Assembly (NCBI GenBank): GCA_008017145.1
Contig: SSGY01000140.1
Coordinates: 1 to 9,743, forward strand
Reading direction: 5' to 3'
From: Neisseriales bacterium
GTDB taxonomy: Bacteria > Pseudomonadota > Gammaproteobacteria > Burkholderiales > UBA11063
Length of the DNA stretch: 9,743 bases
Shown here: positions 1-6,045 of the stretch, piece by piece
Position numbering within the stretch: position 1 is the first letter of the stretch
How the letters are laid out: each line of letters starts with the position of its first letter
Notes under the pieces: generated by a model
Databases searched by the model: none
Told to the model about the DNA's origin: nothing
The model's input: only the letters and a program-made list of their open reading frames with translations
Program-made: the position numbers and the translations under genes

Positions 1-137
1 ATGGTGAACACAAAATAACAGTAACTATTAATGGTGTTCCACATATCCAGACGATTACGCTTAATCAACCATATCAGATTGTGACCTTTAGGGTAATTGG
101 TAGCCAAATTATATTTAATCTTCAAAAAGGTAGTTAA
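1..137 (+). CDS. 3' end of an unidentified protein gene (5' truncated)
   Basis: An open frame enters from the left edge (first full codon at base 3) and runs 44 codons to a TAA at 135-137. The fragment reads GEHKITVTINGVPH... and ends ...IIFNLQKGS, an alternation of polar and hydrophobic residues that suggests beta strands. The stop codon directly abuts the ATG of the next gene, and the AAAAGG ribosome binding site of that gene (125-130) lies inside this frame, so the two are very likely co-transcribed and translationally coupled. In some proteobacteria the YcfL/LpoB lipoprotein pair is preceded by a larger lipoprotein gene (the COG3014 type, from memory). This could be the tail of such a gene, but 44 residues are too few to assign it. 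The frame is convincing because of the exact junction; the function is unknown. Confidence 0.6.
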   Translation, partial: GEHKITVTINGVPHIQTITLNQPYQIVTFRVIGSQIIFNLQKGS

Positions 138-518
138 ATGAAAAAATTGATGTGTAGTTTGATGGGAGCTGGCGTTCTTCTTAGTGCGTGTAGCACCAAT
201 CGAATCAAAGATCATGTAGTTGAAGTCGGTGATATGGGCAATGTAAAAGTTACCAAAATGACCTCAGTACGAGTAAATGGTTTATTGATTGCGCAAGGGT
301 ATTTCCATAATACAGGTAGTAAAGCTGCCCAAGGATATTATCGTTGTCAATTCTATGACGCTAATAAAATGCAAGTTGGTGATGCTGAACAATGGCAATT
401 GGTTACAATTTATCCAAATGAAGATCAGCCAGTTAAATGTCAAGCAACTCAACTTGAAGCAACTGATTTCAAAATTGAATTTTCGAATGATGCAAGTAAC
501 GTAACGGTTTATAACTAA
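138..518 (+). CDS. ycfL: YcfL-family (DUF1425) outer-membrane lipoprotein
   Basis: Small lipoprotein of 126 residues. The N-terminus has a short basic start (MKK), a hydrophobic stretch and a lipobox LSAC, with the lipidated cysteine at residue 18. Ser at +2 predicts sorting to the outer membrane rather than inner-membrane retention. The mature part (residues 19-126) looks like the beta-rich DUF1425 domain, including a central segment around VNGLLIAQGYFHNTG and a YYRCQFYDAN stretch; the two mature cysteines (one in that stretch, one in VKCQ) could form a disulfide. The biochemical role of the family is not established. As in E. coli, the gene sits directly before lpoB, which suggests a link to peptidoglycan synthesis at the outer membrane. 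The start is supported by AAAAGG 7 nt upstream and by the abutting stop of the preceding gene. The family call rests on recognised pattern plus gene order. Confidence 0.75.
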   Translation: MKKLMCSLMGAGVLLSACSTNRIKDHVVEVGDMGNVKVTKMTSVRVNGLLIAQGYFHNTGSKAAQGYYRCQFYDANKMQVGDAEQWQLVTIYPNEDQPVKCQATQLEATDFKIEFSNDASNVTVYN

Positions 519-521
519 GTA

Positions 522-526
522 AAGGA
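522..526 (+). promoter_or_regulatory. Shine-Dalgarno site that decides the lpoB start
   Basis: AAGGA lies only 3 nt after the ycfL stop. An in-frame ATG at 526 overlaps this site and would have no ribosome binding site of its own. The ATG at 532 is 5 nt downstream of it, the expected spacing. Start 532 is therefore preferred, which removes two residues (Met-Lys) from the longest reading frame. Confidence 0.65.
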
Positions 527-531
527 TGAAA

Positions 532-1116
532 ATGAAAACTAAATTATTACAATTATCTCTATTAAGCGCAGCAGTATTTTTAGGCGGTTGTGCTAGTCCA
601 ACGATTTCTTATGTTGATCCTAATGCGGTAAATAATCTGACTACTAATTTTAACCAAAATGATTTACGTGCAGTTGCTCAGGATATGTCAACTCAGTTAA
701 TCCAAAGCGGTAAAATGAATAAATGTAAATCATACACAATTTCACCAGTTAAAAATTCAACTGATCAATACGTAGATACTTCAGTGATGACGAATGCGAT
801 GGCAGATAAGTTATCAAATTCATCGGCAGTTAATTCAACTTATGTAGTTTCGACTCAGGAAATGCAAAATCAAGTTGATGAGTTAGAGCGCCAAAATCAA
901 TCTGGTTTATACGATCAATCAACTACAGCCAAGACTGGTAAAATGAAAGGTGCGCAATGCCGTGTAGATGGTAAATTAACTAGTGATACTTCAGTTGGAC
1001 CAGATGGTAAAACTACATTAGTTTCATATACTTTCTTTGTTCAGGTATTTGATGTACAACAAGGTGCCGCAATCTGGCGTAATGAGAAAAATATCTCCAA
1101 AGCTAAAACTTACTAA
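532..1116 (+). CDS. lpoB: LpoB-type penicillin-binding-protein activator lipoprotein
   Basis: Outer-membrane lipoprotein of 194 residues. The signal peptide ends in lipobox LGGC, with the lipidated cysteine at residue 20 and Ala at +2 (outer-membrane sorting). After a linker of about 23 residues the folded domain starts near DLRAVAQDM (residues 44-52), followed by an internal SYTISPVKNSTDQYVDTSVM segment typical of the TolB-N-like LpoB fold. It ends with a VQVFDVQQGAAIWRNEK strand-rich part. In E. coli, LpoB reaches from the outer membrane to stimulate the bifunctional peptidoglycan synthase PBP1B. The E. coli protein has a longer disordered linker, so this one is a short-linker form. The gene follows ycfL with a 13-nt gap, reproducing the ycfL-lpoB order. 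Family assignment is fairly secure; activation of a PBP1B homologue is inferred, since no PBP gene is in the window. Confidence 0.78.
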   Translation: MKTKLLQLSLLSAAVFLGGCASPTISYVDPNAVNNLTTNFNQNDLRAVAQDMSTQLIQSGKMNKCKSYTISPVKNSTDQYVDTSVMTNAMADKLSNSSAVNSTYVVSTQEMQNQVDELERQNQSGLYDQSTTAKTGKMKGAQCRVDGKLTSDTSVGPDGKTTLVSYTFFVQVFDVQQGAAIWRNEKNISKAKTY

Positions 1117-1128
1117 AATGAGTTAATC

Positions 1129-2127
1129 ATGCGTGCAGTTGTTTTGCATTCTCCTGAGGATAACCTCAAAGATTTGTCTTTGATTCAATTGGCAATACCT
1201 GCTCCTGGTCTGGGGCAGGTATTATTACGCGTACGTTATGCTAGTCTTAATCCAGTTGATTATAAATTAATTGCCGCAAAACCCTCCTTTTGGCAATATC
1301 CATACATTCCCGGTTTAGATCTGGTTGGTGAAGTAGTCGAGCTCGGCAACCCCGCAAAGAGTAATTTCCATATCGGTGATATAGTAGCGCTGCATGGTAA
1401 TCTGACTTACGGTGGTGCGCTAGCAGAATACTGCGTTCAACCAGAACACGTTCTTTTTAAAATACCCCCTAATTTTGATTTAGCTTTAGCTGCGGCTTTG
1501 CCGTGTGCGGGACTAACTGCGTATCAGGCTTTAGTCCGTAAAATGAATATTCAAACTGGGCGCAGTATTTTTATTCAGGGCGGAAGTGGTGGTGTTGGCA
1601 GCTTTGCGATCCTAATTGCTAAAGCTCTTGGGCTGCAGGTTATCAGCTCGTGTTCAACTAAAAATCTGGATTATGTGAGCTCATTGGGTGCCGATATTGT
1701 TTTAGATTATACCCAAGGGGACATTTATGTTAAGCTACGTGAGTTGTGTCCACGTGGCGTGGATTATATTTTAGAAACAACTAATCGCGAAAATTTGCAA
1801 CGTGATCCTAGTGTTCTGGCGTTTAACGGACAAATTGCCTCGATTATTGGTATTTTGGACGCTCGTGAGATTCCTGAATTTAGCAGCGGAATTGGATTTC
1901 ATGAGGTGGCTTTGGGTGGTGCATACTTATCAGATCATTATCCTTCGCAATGTGATTTAGCTTTGATGGGTGATGAGTTAGTTGAACTTATGCATAAATC
2001 CAAAATAATACCAGCAATACGTGAATATCCTTTGACGGAATTTGCTCAAGCATTTGCTGATTTACAGAGAAATAGCTATCCCGGGAAAATTGTTATTAAT
2101 TGTACAACATATACTCGAAGTATTTGA
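1129..2127 (+). CDS. Zinc-independent MDR-family NAD(P)H:quinone reductase-like oxidoreductase
   Basis: Medium-chain dehydrogenase/reductase of 332 residues. The N-terminal GroES-like catalytic domain (about 1-125) contains ASLNPVDYK near residue 40 in place of the zinc-ligand cysteine region of true alcohol dehydrogenases, plus the PYIPGLDLVGEVVELG signature. The Rossmann domain (about 126-270) carries the dinucleotide-binding glycine motif GGSGGVGS at 151-158 and GADIVLDY further on. The C-terminus (DLQRNSYPGKIVI) is the usual closing strand. Absence of the catalytic and structural zinc cysteine clusters places it with quinone or enone reductases, probably NADPH-linked and cytosolic; the substrate cannot be read from sequence. 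It starts 12 nt after lpoB with only a weak GAG upstream, so it may be read through from the lipoprotein operon. Its stop codon lies inside the left arm of the first palindromic repeat. Confidence 0.85.
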   Translation: MRAVVLHSPEDNLKDLSLIQLAIPAPGLGQVLLRVRYASLNPVDYKLIAAKPSFWQYPYIPGLDLVGEVVELGNPAKSNFHIGDIVALHGNLTYGGALAEYCVQPEHVLFKIPPNFDLALAAALPCAGLTAYQALVRKMNIQTGRSIFIQGGSGGVGSFAILIAKALGLQVISSCSTKNLDYVSSLGADIVLDYTQGDIYVKLRELCPRGVDYILETTNRENLQRDPSVLAFNGQIASIIGILDAREIPEFSSGIGFHEVALGGAYLSDHYPSQCDLALMGDELVELMHKSKIIPAIREYPLTEFAQAFADLQRNSYPGKIVINCTTYTRSI

Positions 2128-2223
2128 TTCTTGGGCGCGAAGGATTGATAAAAAAGACGACGTAGTGTAGCTAGAACTACATGAGGAGTCTTTTTTGAAA
2201 TCCAACAAAGTCCAAGACTCAAA
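2123..2223. repeat. Palindromic intergenic element, copy 1 (inverted orientation)
   Basis: A 101-nt imperfect palindrome occupies most of the 127-nt gap. Outer arms are TTTGATTCTTGG (2123-2134) and CCAAGACTCAAA (2212-2223), pairing at 11 of 12 positions. A short stem GGATT (2142-2146) pairs with AATCC (2199-2203). The central stem AAAAAAGAC (2150-2158) pairs perfectly with GTCTTTTTT (2188-2196). Inside is an asymmetric internal loop, GACGTA (2159-2164) against GAGGA (2183-2187), then an inner stem GTGTAG (2165-2170) with CTACAT (2177-2182) including one G-T pair, closed by a 6-nt loop. On the minus strand the core reads CTCCTCATGTA...TACACTACGTC, as in copies 2 and 3, so this copy is inverted. 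The A6/T6 ends could also make it a weak two-way intrinsic terminator. The left arm contains the TGA stop of the oxidoreductase gene. Confidence 0.75.
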
Positions 2224-2254
2224 GACAAAGAGTATAGAATAGAAAGTATTTGCG

Positions 2255-3109
2255 ATGCATACCAATTATATTGAACGCGTTAACCAATTTGAAGAAAAAT
2301 ATCGCATCAGTTACTCTGCTTGGGGTAATCCTGATGCAGAAAAAGTATTGCTCTGTGTTCATGGCTTAAACCGTAATAGTCGCGATTTTGATTTTATTGC
2401 GGCTAAAATGGTTACCCATGGTTATTATGTAATTGCACCAGATCTACCGGGACGTGGTAATAGTGACTATTTAGATGACCCGCGCGGTTATAGTTTAGAA
2501 TGCAATATTGCCGATTTAAGTGCTTTATTACACCAGCTGCAAATTGCTGCATTTGATTTTCTCGGTGTTTCCTTGGGTGGCATTTTGGGCGTGATGCTTG
2601 CGAGTTTACCGCAAAATAAGATTCGTAAACTGGTTTTATCAGATATAGGTGCAGAAGTTGAATTTGCCGGGATTGCTCGAATCGCTGGTTATAGTATGCA
2701 GCAGCCAGATTTTGCAAGCTATTCTGAGGCTTGTGAATATTTGCGGAGTTTGTCCTTAGATGATGGTATTTATCAGGAAGAAATTTGGCAGCATATGTTT
2801 GTCAATTCCTTTCAGAAGAATCGTAGTGGGCGCTGGGAACTTAAACGAGATTTACGATTAGCAACTAGCTTGGCATCAACAATGAGTGGTAGCGATTATC
2901 TTGAGTTTTGGAACTTTTGGGAGCGCGTGATTGTACCAACTCTAGTTATTCATGGTGTGCACTCTGATTTACTTAGCACGGCCGCCTTACAAAAAATGCA
3001 TCACCAGAATCCACAAACCGAAGTATTGACAGTGAAGGACGCCGGACATTCGCCATATTTATATCGGGAAGAGCACTTAGCACGAATTGCGCAGTTTTTA
3101 AATATTTAA
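2255..3109 (+). CDS. Alpha/beta-fold hydrolase
   Basis: Cytosolic alpha/beta hydrolase of 284 residues with no signal peptide. The full serine-hydrolase machinery is visible: the oxyanion-hole motif HGLNRNS starting at His36, PDLPGRGNS typical of the family after the second strand, the nucleophile elbow GVSLGG with Ser106, the acid in HGVHSDLL (Asp238), and the catalytic His265 in AGHSPY. A cap region with aromatic residues lies between about 140 and 215. Such proteins hydrolyse esters, lactones or related bonds; the substrate cannot be deduced. The ATG has only a weak purine-rich stretch (AGAAAG) ahead of it. It is the first gene of a likely operon with the SIMPL-domain protein (17 nt downstream) and is separated from the oxidoreductase gene by repeat copy 1. 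Codon use matches the neighbours. Confidence 0.88.
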   Translation: MHTNYIERVNQFEEKYRISYSAWGNPDAEKVLLCVHGLNRNSRDFDFIAAKMVTHGYYVIAPDLPGRGNSDYLDDPRGYSLECNIADLSALLHQLQIAAFDFLGVSLGGILGVMLASLPQNKIRKLVLSDIGAEVEFAGIARIAGYSMQQPDFASYSEACEYLRSLSLDDGIYQEEIWQHMFVNSFQKNRSGRWELKRDLRLATSLASTMSGSDYLEFWNFWERVIVPTLVIHGVHSDLLSTAALQKMHHQNPQTEVLTVKDAGHSPYLYREEHLARIAQFLNI

Positions 3110-3126
3110 CCATAGGGGAGAAAATC

Positions 3127-3837
3127 ATGAATTCAGGTAGCAGAATAATTGGAGCTATAATTTTAGCGGTTGGAATAGCAGCCAGCGGACACTATATTGG
3201 CAATGGAATCAAGTTTTTTCGTAATTTTGACCGCTCGGTTGAAGTTAAAGGTTTGGCAGAACAAAGTGTTAAGTCAGATTTGGCAACTTGGAGTATTAAT
3301 TTTAGCGTCAGTGGCGATGATCTCAAAGCTCTATATCAGCAGGTAAGTCTTAATCAAAAAACGGTAAGCCAGTTCTTAGCGACTAATGGCTTTGCGGCAA
3401 AAGACATCCAATTAGGCACAATTAGTGTTAATGATAACTGGGCGAACCAATATGGTAATACTAATGCCAAGTTACCGCATTATCAAATTAGCAATAGTGT
3501 GAGTGTTACAACCAGTAATGTTGATTTGGTGGCAAAAGTTAGCCAAAATGCTGGTGAATTGGTAAATCAAGGTGTCATTGTTACCAATAACAGCATTAGC
3601 TATTTTTATAATAATCTCAATAGCATCAAAGCTGGGATGCTCGATAGCGCAACTCAAAATGCTAAGTCAGCCGCTGAAACTTTTGCAAAAAACACTCAAT
3701 CTCAGGTTGGTAAAATTAAATCTGCCAGTCAGGGTGTATTTACTATATCTTCGCCGGATGGCTCAAACGTCGGAGACACCAGCAATATCAATAAAAAAGT
3801 GCGCGTGGTTACTTCAATTCAATTTTTCTTAAATTAG
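3127..3837 (+). CDS. SIMPL-domain (DUF541) envelope protein
   Basis: Protein of 236 residues with one hydrophobic N-terminal segment (about residues 7-24), either a signal anchor or an uncleaved signal peptide, so the rest should face the periplasm. The body matches the SIMPL/DUF541 family: an early VEVKGLAEQSVKSDLATW strand, a central helix with NQKTVSQFLATNGF, the IQLGTISVND and YQISNSVSVTT strands, then a late helix rich in Ala and Asn (ATQNAKSAAETFAKNTQ). Family members occur in bacterial envelopes and in a eukaryotic signalling protein; the bacterial function is poorly defined. The start is well supported by GGGGAG (3115-3120), 6 nt upstream of the ATG. The gene lies 17 nt after the hydrolase and 4 nt before the small exported protein, suggesting a three-gene transcript. 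Confidence 0.82.
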   Translation: MNSGSRIIGAIILAVGIAASGHYIGNGIKFFRNFDRSVEVKGLAEQSVKSDLATWSINFSVSGDDLKALYQQVSLNQKTVSQFLATNGFAAKDIQLGTISVNDNWANQYGNTNAKLPHYQISNSVSVTTSNVDLVAKVSQNAGELVNQGVIVTNNSISYFYNNLNSIKAGMLDSATQNAKSAAETFAKNTQSQVGKIKSASQGVFTISSPDGSNVGDTSNINKKVRVVTSIQFFLN

Positions 3838-3841
3838 ATTA

Positions 3842-4234
3842 ATGATGCGCATCGTAAATTTTGCTCTATTGTTGCTGTATTCGTTAACTGGGTTTGCGGA
3901 TGATGTTCGTCAGTTTCCAGCAAATGCGATATTTGCTACGATTAAAGAAGTTAGCTATCCACAAGTTATTGTCCAAGAAATTCCAAGCAATTGGGGTAGC
4001 TCATTATTAGGAATGATGTTTCTTTCGACGCAAAAATTAGTAATGAGTCCTTCATCGGTAATTCGTGGTCCAGATAATAATAATCTGGTGCAAAACTATC
4101 TGCCCAATTTAGTGGATCAGCCTGTGGCGATTCAGTTGGATTTTCAGGGGCGGATCTGGGTGATTTGGCAGTTACGTAGGGATGAGACAGTTTGGGTTAT
4201 TCAACAAAAACGTAATATCTGGGAAACTAACTAG
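3842..4234 (+). CDS. Small exported protein of unknown function
   Basis: I do not recognise this 130-residue protein. It begins with a short signal peptide: Met-Met-Arg, a hydrophobic core FALLLLY and a likely signal-peptidase site after GFA at residue 19, without a lipobox cysteine. The mature protein (about 111 residues) contains no cysteine and is rich in Gln, Asn and Trp. It ends with beta-like segments (GRIWVIWQL, ETVWVIQQK). It should be periplasmic or secreted. A second ATG at 3845 could also serve as start; neither has a clear ribosome binding site, and the 4-nt distance from the SIMPL stop suggests translation coupled to that gene. The stop codon lies inside the left arm of repeat copy 2. 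The reading frame is believable from its length, the signal peptide and its operon position. Confidence 0.7.
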   Translation: MMRIVNFALLLLYSLTGFADDVRQFPANAIFATIKEVSYPQVIVQEIPSNWGSSLLGMMFLSTQKLVMSPSSVIRGPDNNNLVQNYLPNLVDQPVAIQLDFQGRIWVIWQLRRDETVWVIQQKRNIWETN

Positions 4235-4332
4235 AATATTTCGCAATAGCGTCGTTACAAGGCTCCTCATGTACTTAATTATGTACACTACGTCGCCTTG
4301 TGCCTAACTCTTGCTTTATATTCTGGTAGTTT
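4224..4332. repeat. Palindromic intergenic element, copy 2
   Basis: This 109-nt element has a nested palindrome. The outermost arm AAACT-A-ACT-AGAATAT (4224-4239) pairs with ATATTCTGGTAGTTT (4318-4332) with one bulged A and one G-T pair. GC (4243-4244) pairs with GC (4313-4314). A large internal loop follows with conserved AATAGCGTCGTT (4245-4256) against GCCTAACTCTT (4302-4312). The central stem is ACAAGGC (4257-4263) with GCCTTGT (4295-4301). The second internal loop is TCCTC (4264-4268) against TACGTC (4289-4294). The inner stem TGTAC (4270-4274) pairs with GTACA (4283-4287), with an 8-nt loop. Bases 4245-4312 are nearly identical to copy 3 apart from a 12-nt insertion, and the core is shared with copy 1 in the opposite orientation. 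The left arm overlaps the stop of the exported-protein gene. Confidence 0.8.
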
Positions 4333-4337
4333 ATAGT
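4311..4337 (+). promoter_or_regulatory. Possible promoter of the 2-keto-acid decarboxylase gene
   Basis: TATAGT at 4332-4337 is a good -10 hexamer (one mismatch to TATAAT). The best -35 candidate is TTGCTT at 4311-4316, with a spacer of 15, shorter than ideal; TAGTTT at 4334-4339 would give a spacer of 17 but is a poorer -10. The -35 falls within the right end of repeat copy 2, so the repeat may supply part of this promoter. The assignment is tentative in such AT-rich DNA. Confidence 0.35.
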
Positions 4338-4339
4338 TT

Positions 4340-4363
4340 AGTGTAATAGTAATGTTTTACACT
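4340..4363. promoter_or_regulatory. Operator-like 7-bp inverted repeat upstream of the decarboxylase
   Basis: AGTGTAA (4340-4346) and TTACACT (4357-4363) form a perfect 7-bp inverted repeat around a 10-nt spacer. It sits just downstream of the TATAGT -10 candidate and 23 nt before the start codon, where a bound dimeric repressor would cover the transcription start. It resembles a TyrR box (TGTAAA-N6-TTTACA), but the half-sites are two bases too far apart, so the regulator is not identified. Confidence 0.45.
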
Positions 4364-4386
4364 TATTTGGCTGAAATGAGGTTGCT

Positions 4387-6042
4387 ATGCAATTAATAAC
4401 GGTTGCAGAATATTTATTTCGTCGTTTGGCGGAGCTGGGAATCAAAGATGTTATTGGCGTTCCTGGTGATTTTAATTTGGATTTGGTTGAGCTACTCGAA
4501 CATGACGAGCGTTTCCAGTGGATAGGCGAATGTAATGAACTAAATGCTTCTTACGCTGCCGATGGCTATGCTCGCGAACACGGAATTAGTGCGTTAGTTA
4601 CTACTTACGGACCGGGAGAACTTAGCGCGGTTAATGGTGTTGCTGGCGCTTATGCCGAGCATGTTCCGCTAATTAAAATAACTGGTGGAATAGCACTGTC
4701 TAAACAAGCAAAAAATTTGCCATTGCATCATACTTTGCTCAATGCAGCATATGACCAATCATTCAAGATTTATCAACAAATCACTTGTGCCGCGGAGATA
4801 TTAAATTTTGATAATCCCGGAGCACAGATTGATCGCTTGATTGAGAGCTGTTATCAGCAAAAACGTCCAGTATATTTACAGTTTCCGCAAGATTTGGTAA
4901 CTCACCTGATAGCAGCACCACAAGCAAAACTGAATTTAATTACTTCTACTACTGCCGTGCAAGCAAGTAAAATTACCAAACTCATCGAACAGATTAACCT
5001 GCAATTAACTACTGCTAAAAAAGTAGTAGTTTTGGTTGGTGAGCTGGTTGAACGCTATCATTTACAGAATTTAGTGCAACAATTTTTGCAAAATAGCGGT
5101 GCTGCTTATGTAGTAAGCTGGGGGGCGAAAGGTGCAGTTGATGAATCTCATTCCCAATTTGCTGGGATGTATGCTGGATGCTTTTCCGCGCAGGAAGTGC
5201 AAGATTATGTCGAAAATGCGGATTGTGTTTTAGCGCTGGGTTGGTTGTATTGTGAAATTAATAGTGGAACATTTAGCACTAAATTAGCTACGAATAAATT
5301 AATCTCGTTAAACCTAGATAGCGGTGCTATCAATGGTGAAGATTACGCGGAAATACCATTTGCTGCGCTGGTTGACAGTTTATGCCAATCAAGTATAAAA
5401 ATTGCTCCCTATCCACGGAGTTTTGATGCGCATTATGGCGTGAAAGGGGAACAGCTATCCTCGCAAATTGAGCATGATAACCTGATTTATCACCTCAGCC
5501 AATTTTTACAGAGTGATGATACACTTATCTTAGAAACTGGGACAATTGCGTTTACTGGTGGCTACTATACTTTGCCTTATGGTTGTAAAATTGTATCTTC
5601 GGTAAACTGGTTTTCAATTGGTTATGCTTTAGGTGCGACGACTGGAATCAGTTTAGCTAAAAACAACGGTCGGACTATTTTGGTGGTGGGTGACGGTTCT
5701 TTACAAATGACAGTTCAGGCACTTTCTACGCAGCTACGCTACGGTTTAAAACCAATTATTTTAGTATTAAATAACTCGGGTTATACCATAGAACGAATTT
5801 TCTTAGGTGAAAACTCTAGTTATAATGATATTCAGGAGTGGAATTATTTGCGTTTGCCTGCTGCTTTTGGTGGTGAAGCTTATACCCGACAGGTTAGCAC
5901 TGACAAAGGCTTAGTAGAAGCGCTGAATGATACCAAATCGCATGCCAATCAGTTGTGCTTGATTGAGGTGATGATGGATAAGTATAAACAGCCGCCAGCA
6001 TTACAGAAGTTGGCAGCTATCGTTGCGAAAATGAAGAAATAA
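4387..6042 (+). CDS. Thiamine-diphosphate-dependent 2-keto-acid decarboxylase (pyruvate/indolepyruvate decarboxylase family)
   Basis: Enzyme of 551 residues, the normal size for pyruvate, indolepyruvate, phenylpyruvate and branched-chain keto-acid decarboxylases. These remove CO2 from a 2-keto acid to give an aldehyde, using thiamine diphosphate and Mg2+ in the cytosol. Catalytic positions are intact by comparison with the family: Asp28 in GVPGDFN, Glu51 in CNELNAS (cofactor activation), the His114-His115 pair, the cofactor-binding GDGS at 435-438 with NNSGYTIE following, and Glu469. Domains in order are Pyr (about 1-180), central (about 190-330) and PP (about 350-551). The segment after the His pair reads TLLNAAYD where relatives usually have a Gly and an Asp, so the substrate pocket may differ. 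Whether it acts on pyruvate or an aromatic or branched keto acid cannot be decided. The start is backed by GAGG (4378-4381). It is a single-gene unit between repeat copies 2 and 3. Confidence 0.88.
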   Translation: MQLITVAEYLFRRLAELGIKDVIGVPGDFNLDLVELLEHDERFQWIGECNELNASYAADGYAREHGISALVTTYGPGELSAVNGVAGAYAEHVPLIKITGGIALSKQAKNLPLHHTLLNAAYDQSFKIYQQITCAAEILNFDNPGAQIDRLIESCYQQKRPVYLQFPQDLVTHLIAAPQAKLNLITSTTAVQASKITKLIEQINLQLTTAKKVVVLVGELVERYHLQNLVQQFLQNSGAAYVVSWGAKGAVDESHSQFAGMYAGCFSAQEVQDYVENADCVLALGWLYCEINSGTFSTKLATNKLISLNLDSGAINGEDYAEIPFAALVDSLCQSSIKIAPYPRSFDAHYGVKGEQLSSQIEHDNLIYHLSQFLQSDDTLILETGTIAFTGGYYTLPYGCKIVSSVNWFSIGYALGATTGISLAKNNGRTILVVGDGSLQMTVQALSTQLRYGLKPIILVLNNSGYTIERIFLGENSSYNDIQEWNYLRLPAAFGGEAYTRQVSTDKGLVEALNDTKSHANQLCLIEVMMDKYKQPPALQKLAAIVAKMKK

Positions 6043-6045
6043 GGG

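Noticed and set aside
2062..2265. Minus-strand open frame of 67 codons over repeat copy 1
   Set aside because: It runs through the palindrome and both flanking genes, has no ribosome binding site and no recognisable protein features. It is an accident of the repeat lacking stops.
2412..2717. Minus-strand open frame of 101 codons inside the alpha/beta hydrolase gene
   Set aside because: It is entirely antisense to a gene with an intact catalytic triad, with no start signals.
4342..4361. TyrR box upstream of the decarboxylase
   Set aside because: The half-sites are similar, but the spacer is 8 nt instead of 6, which puts the key G and C on the wrong helical face. Kept only as an unassigned inverted repeat.
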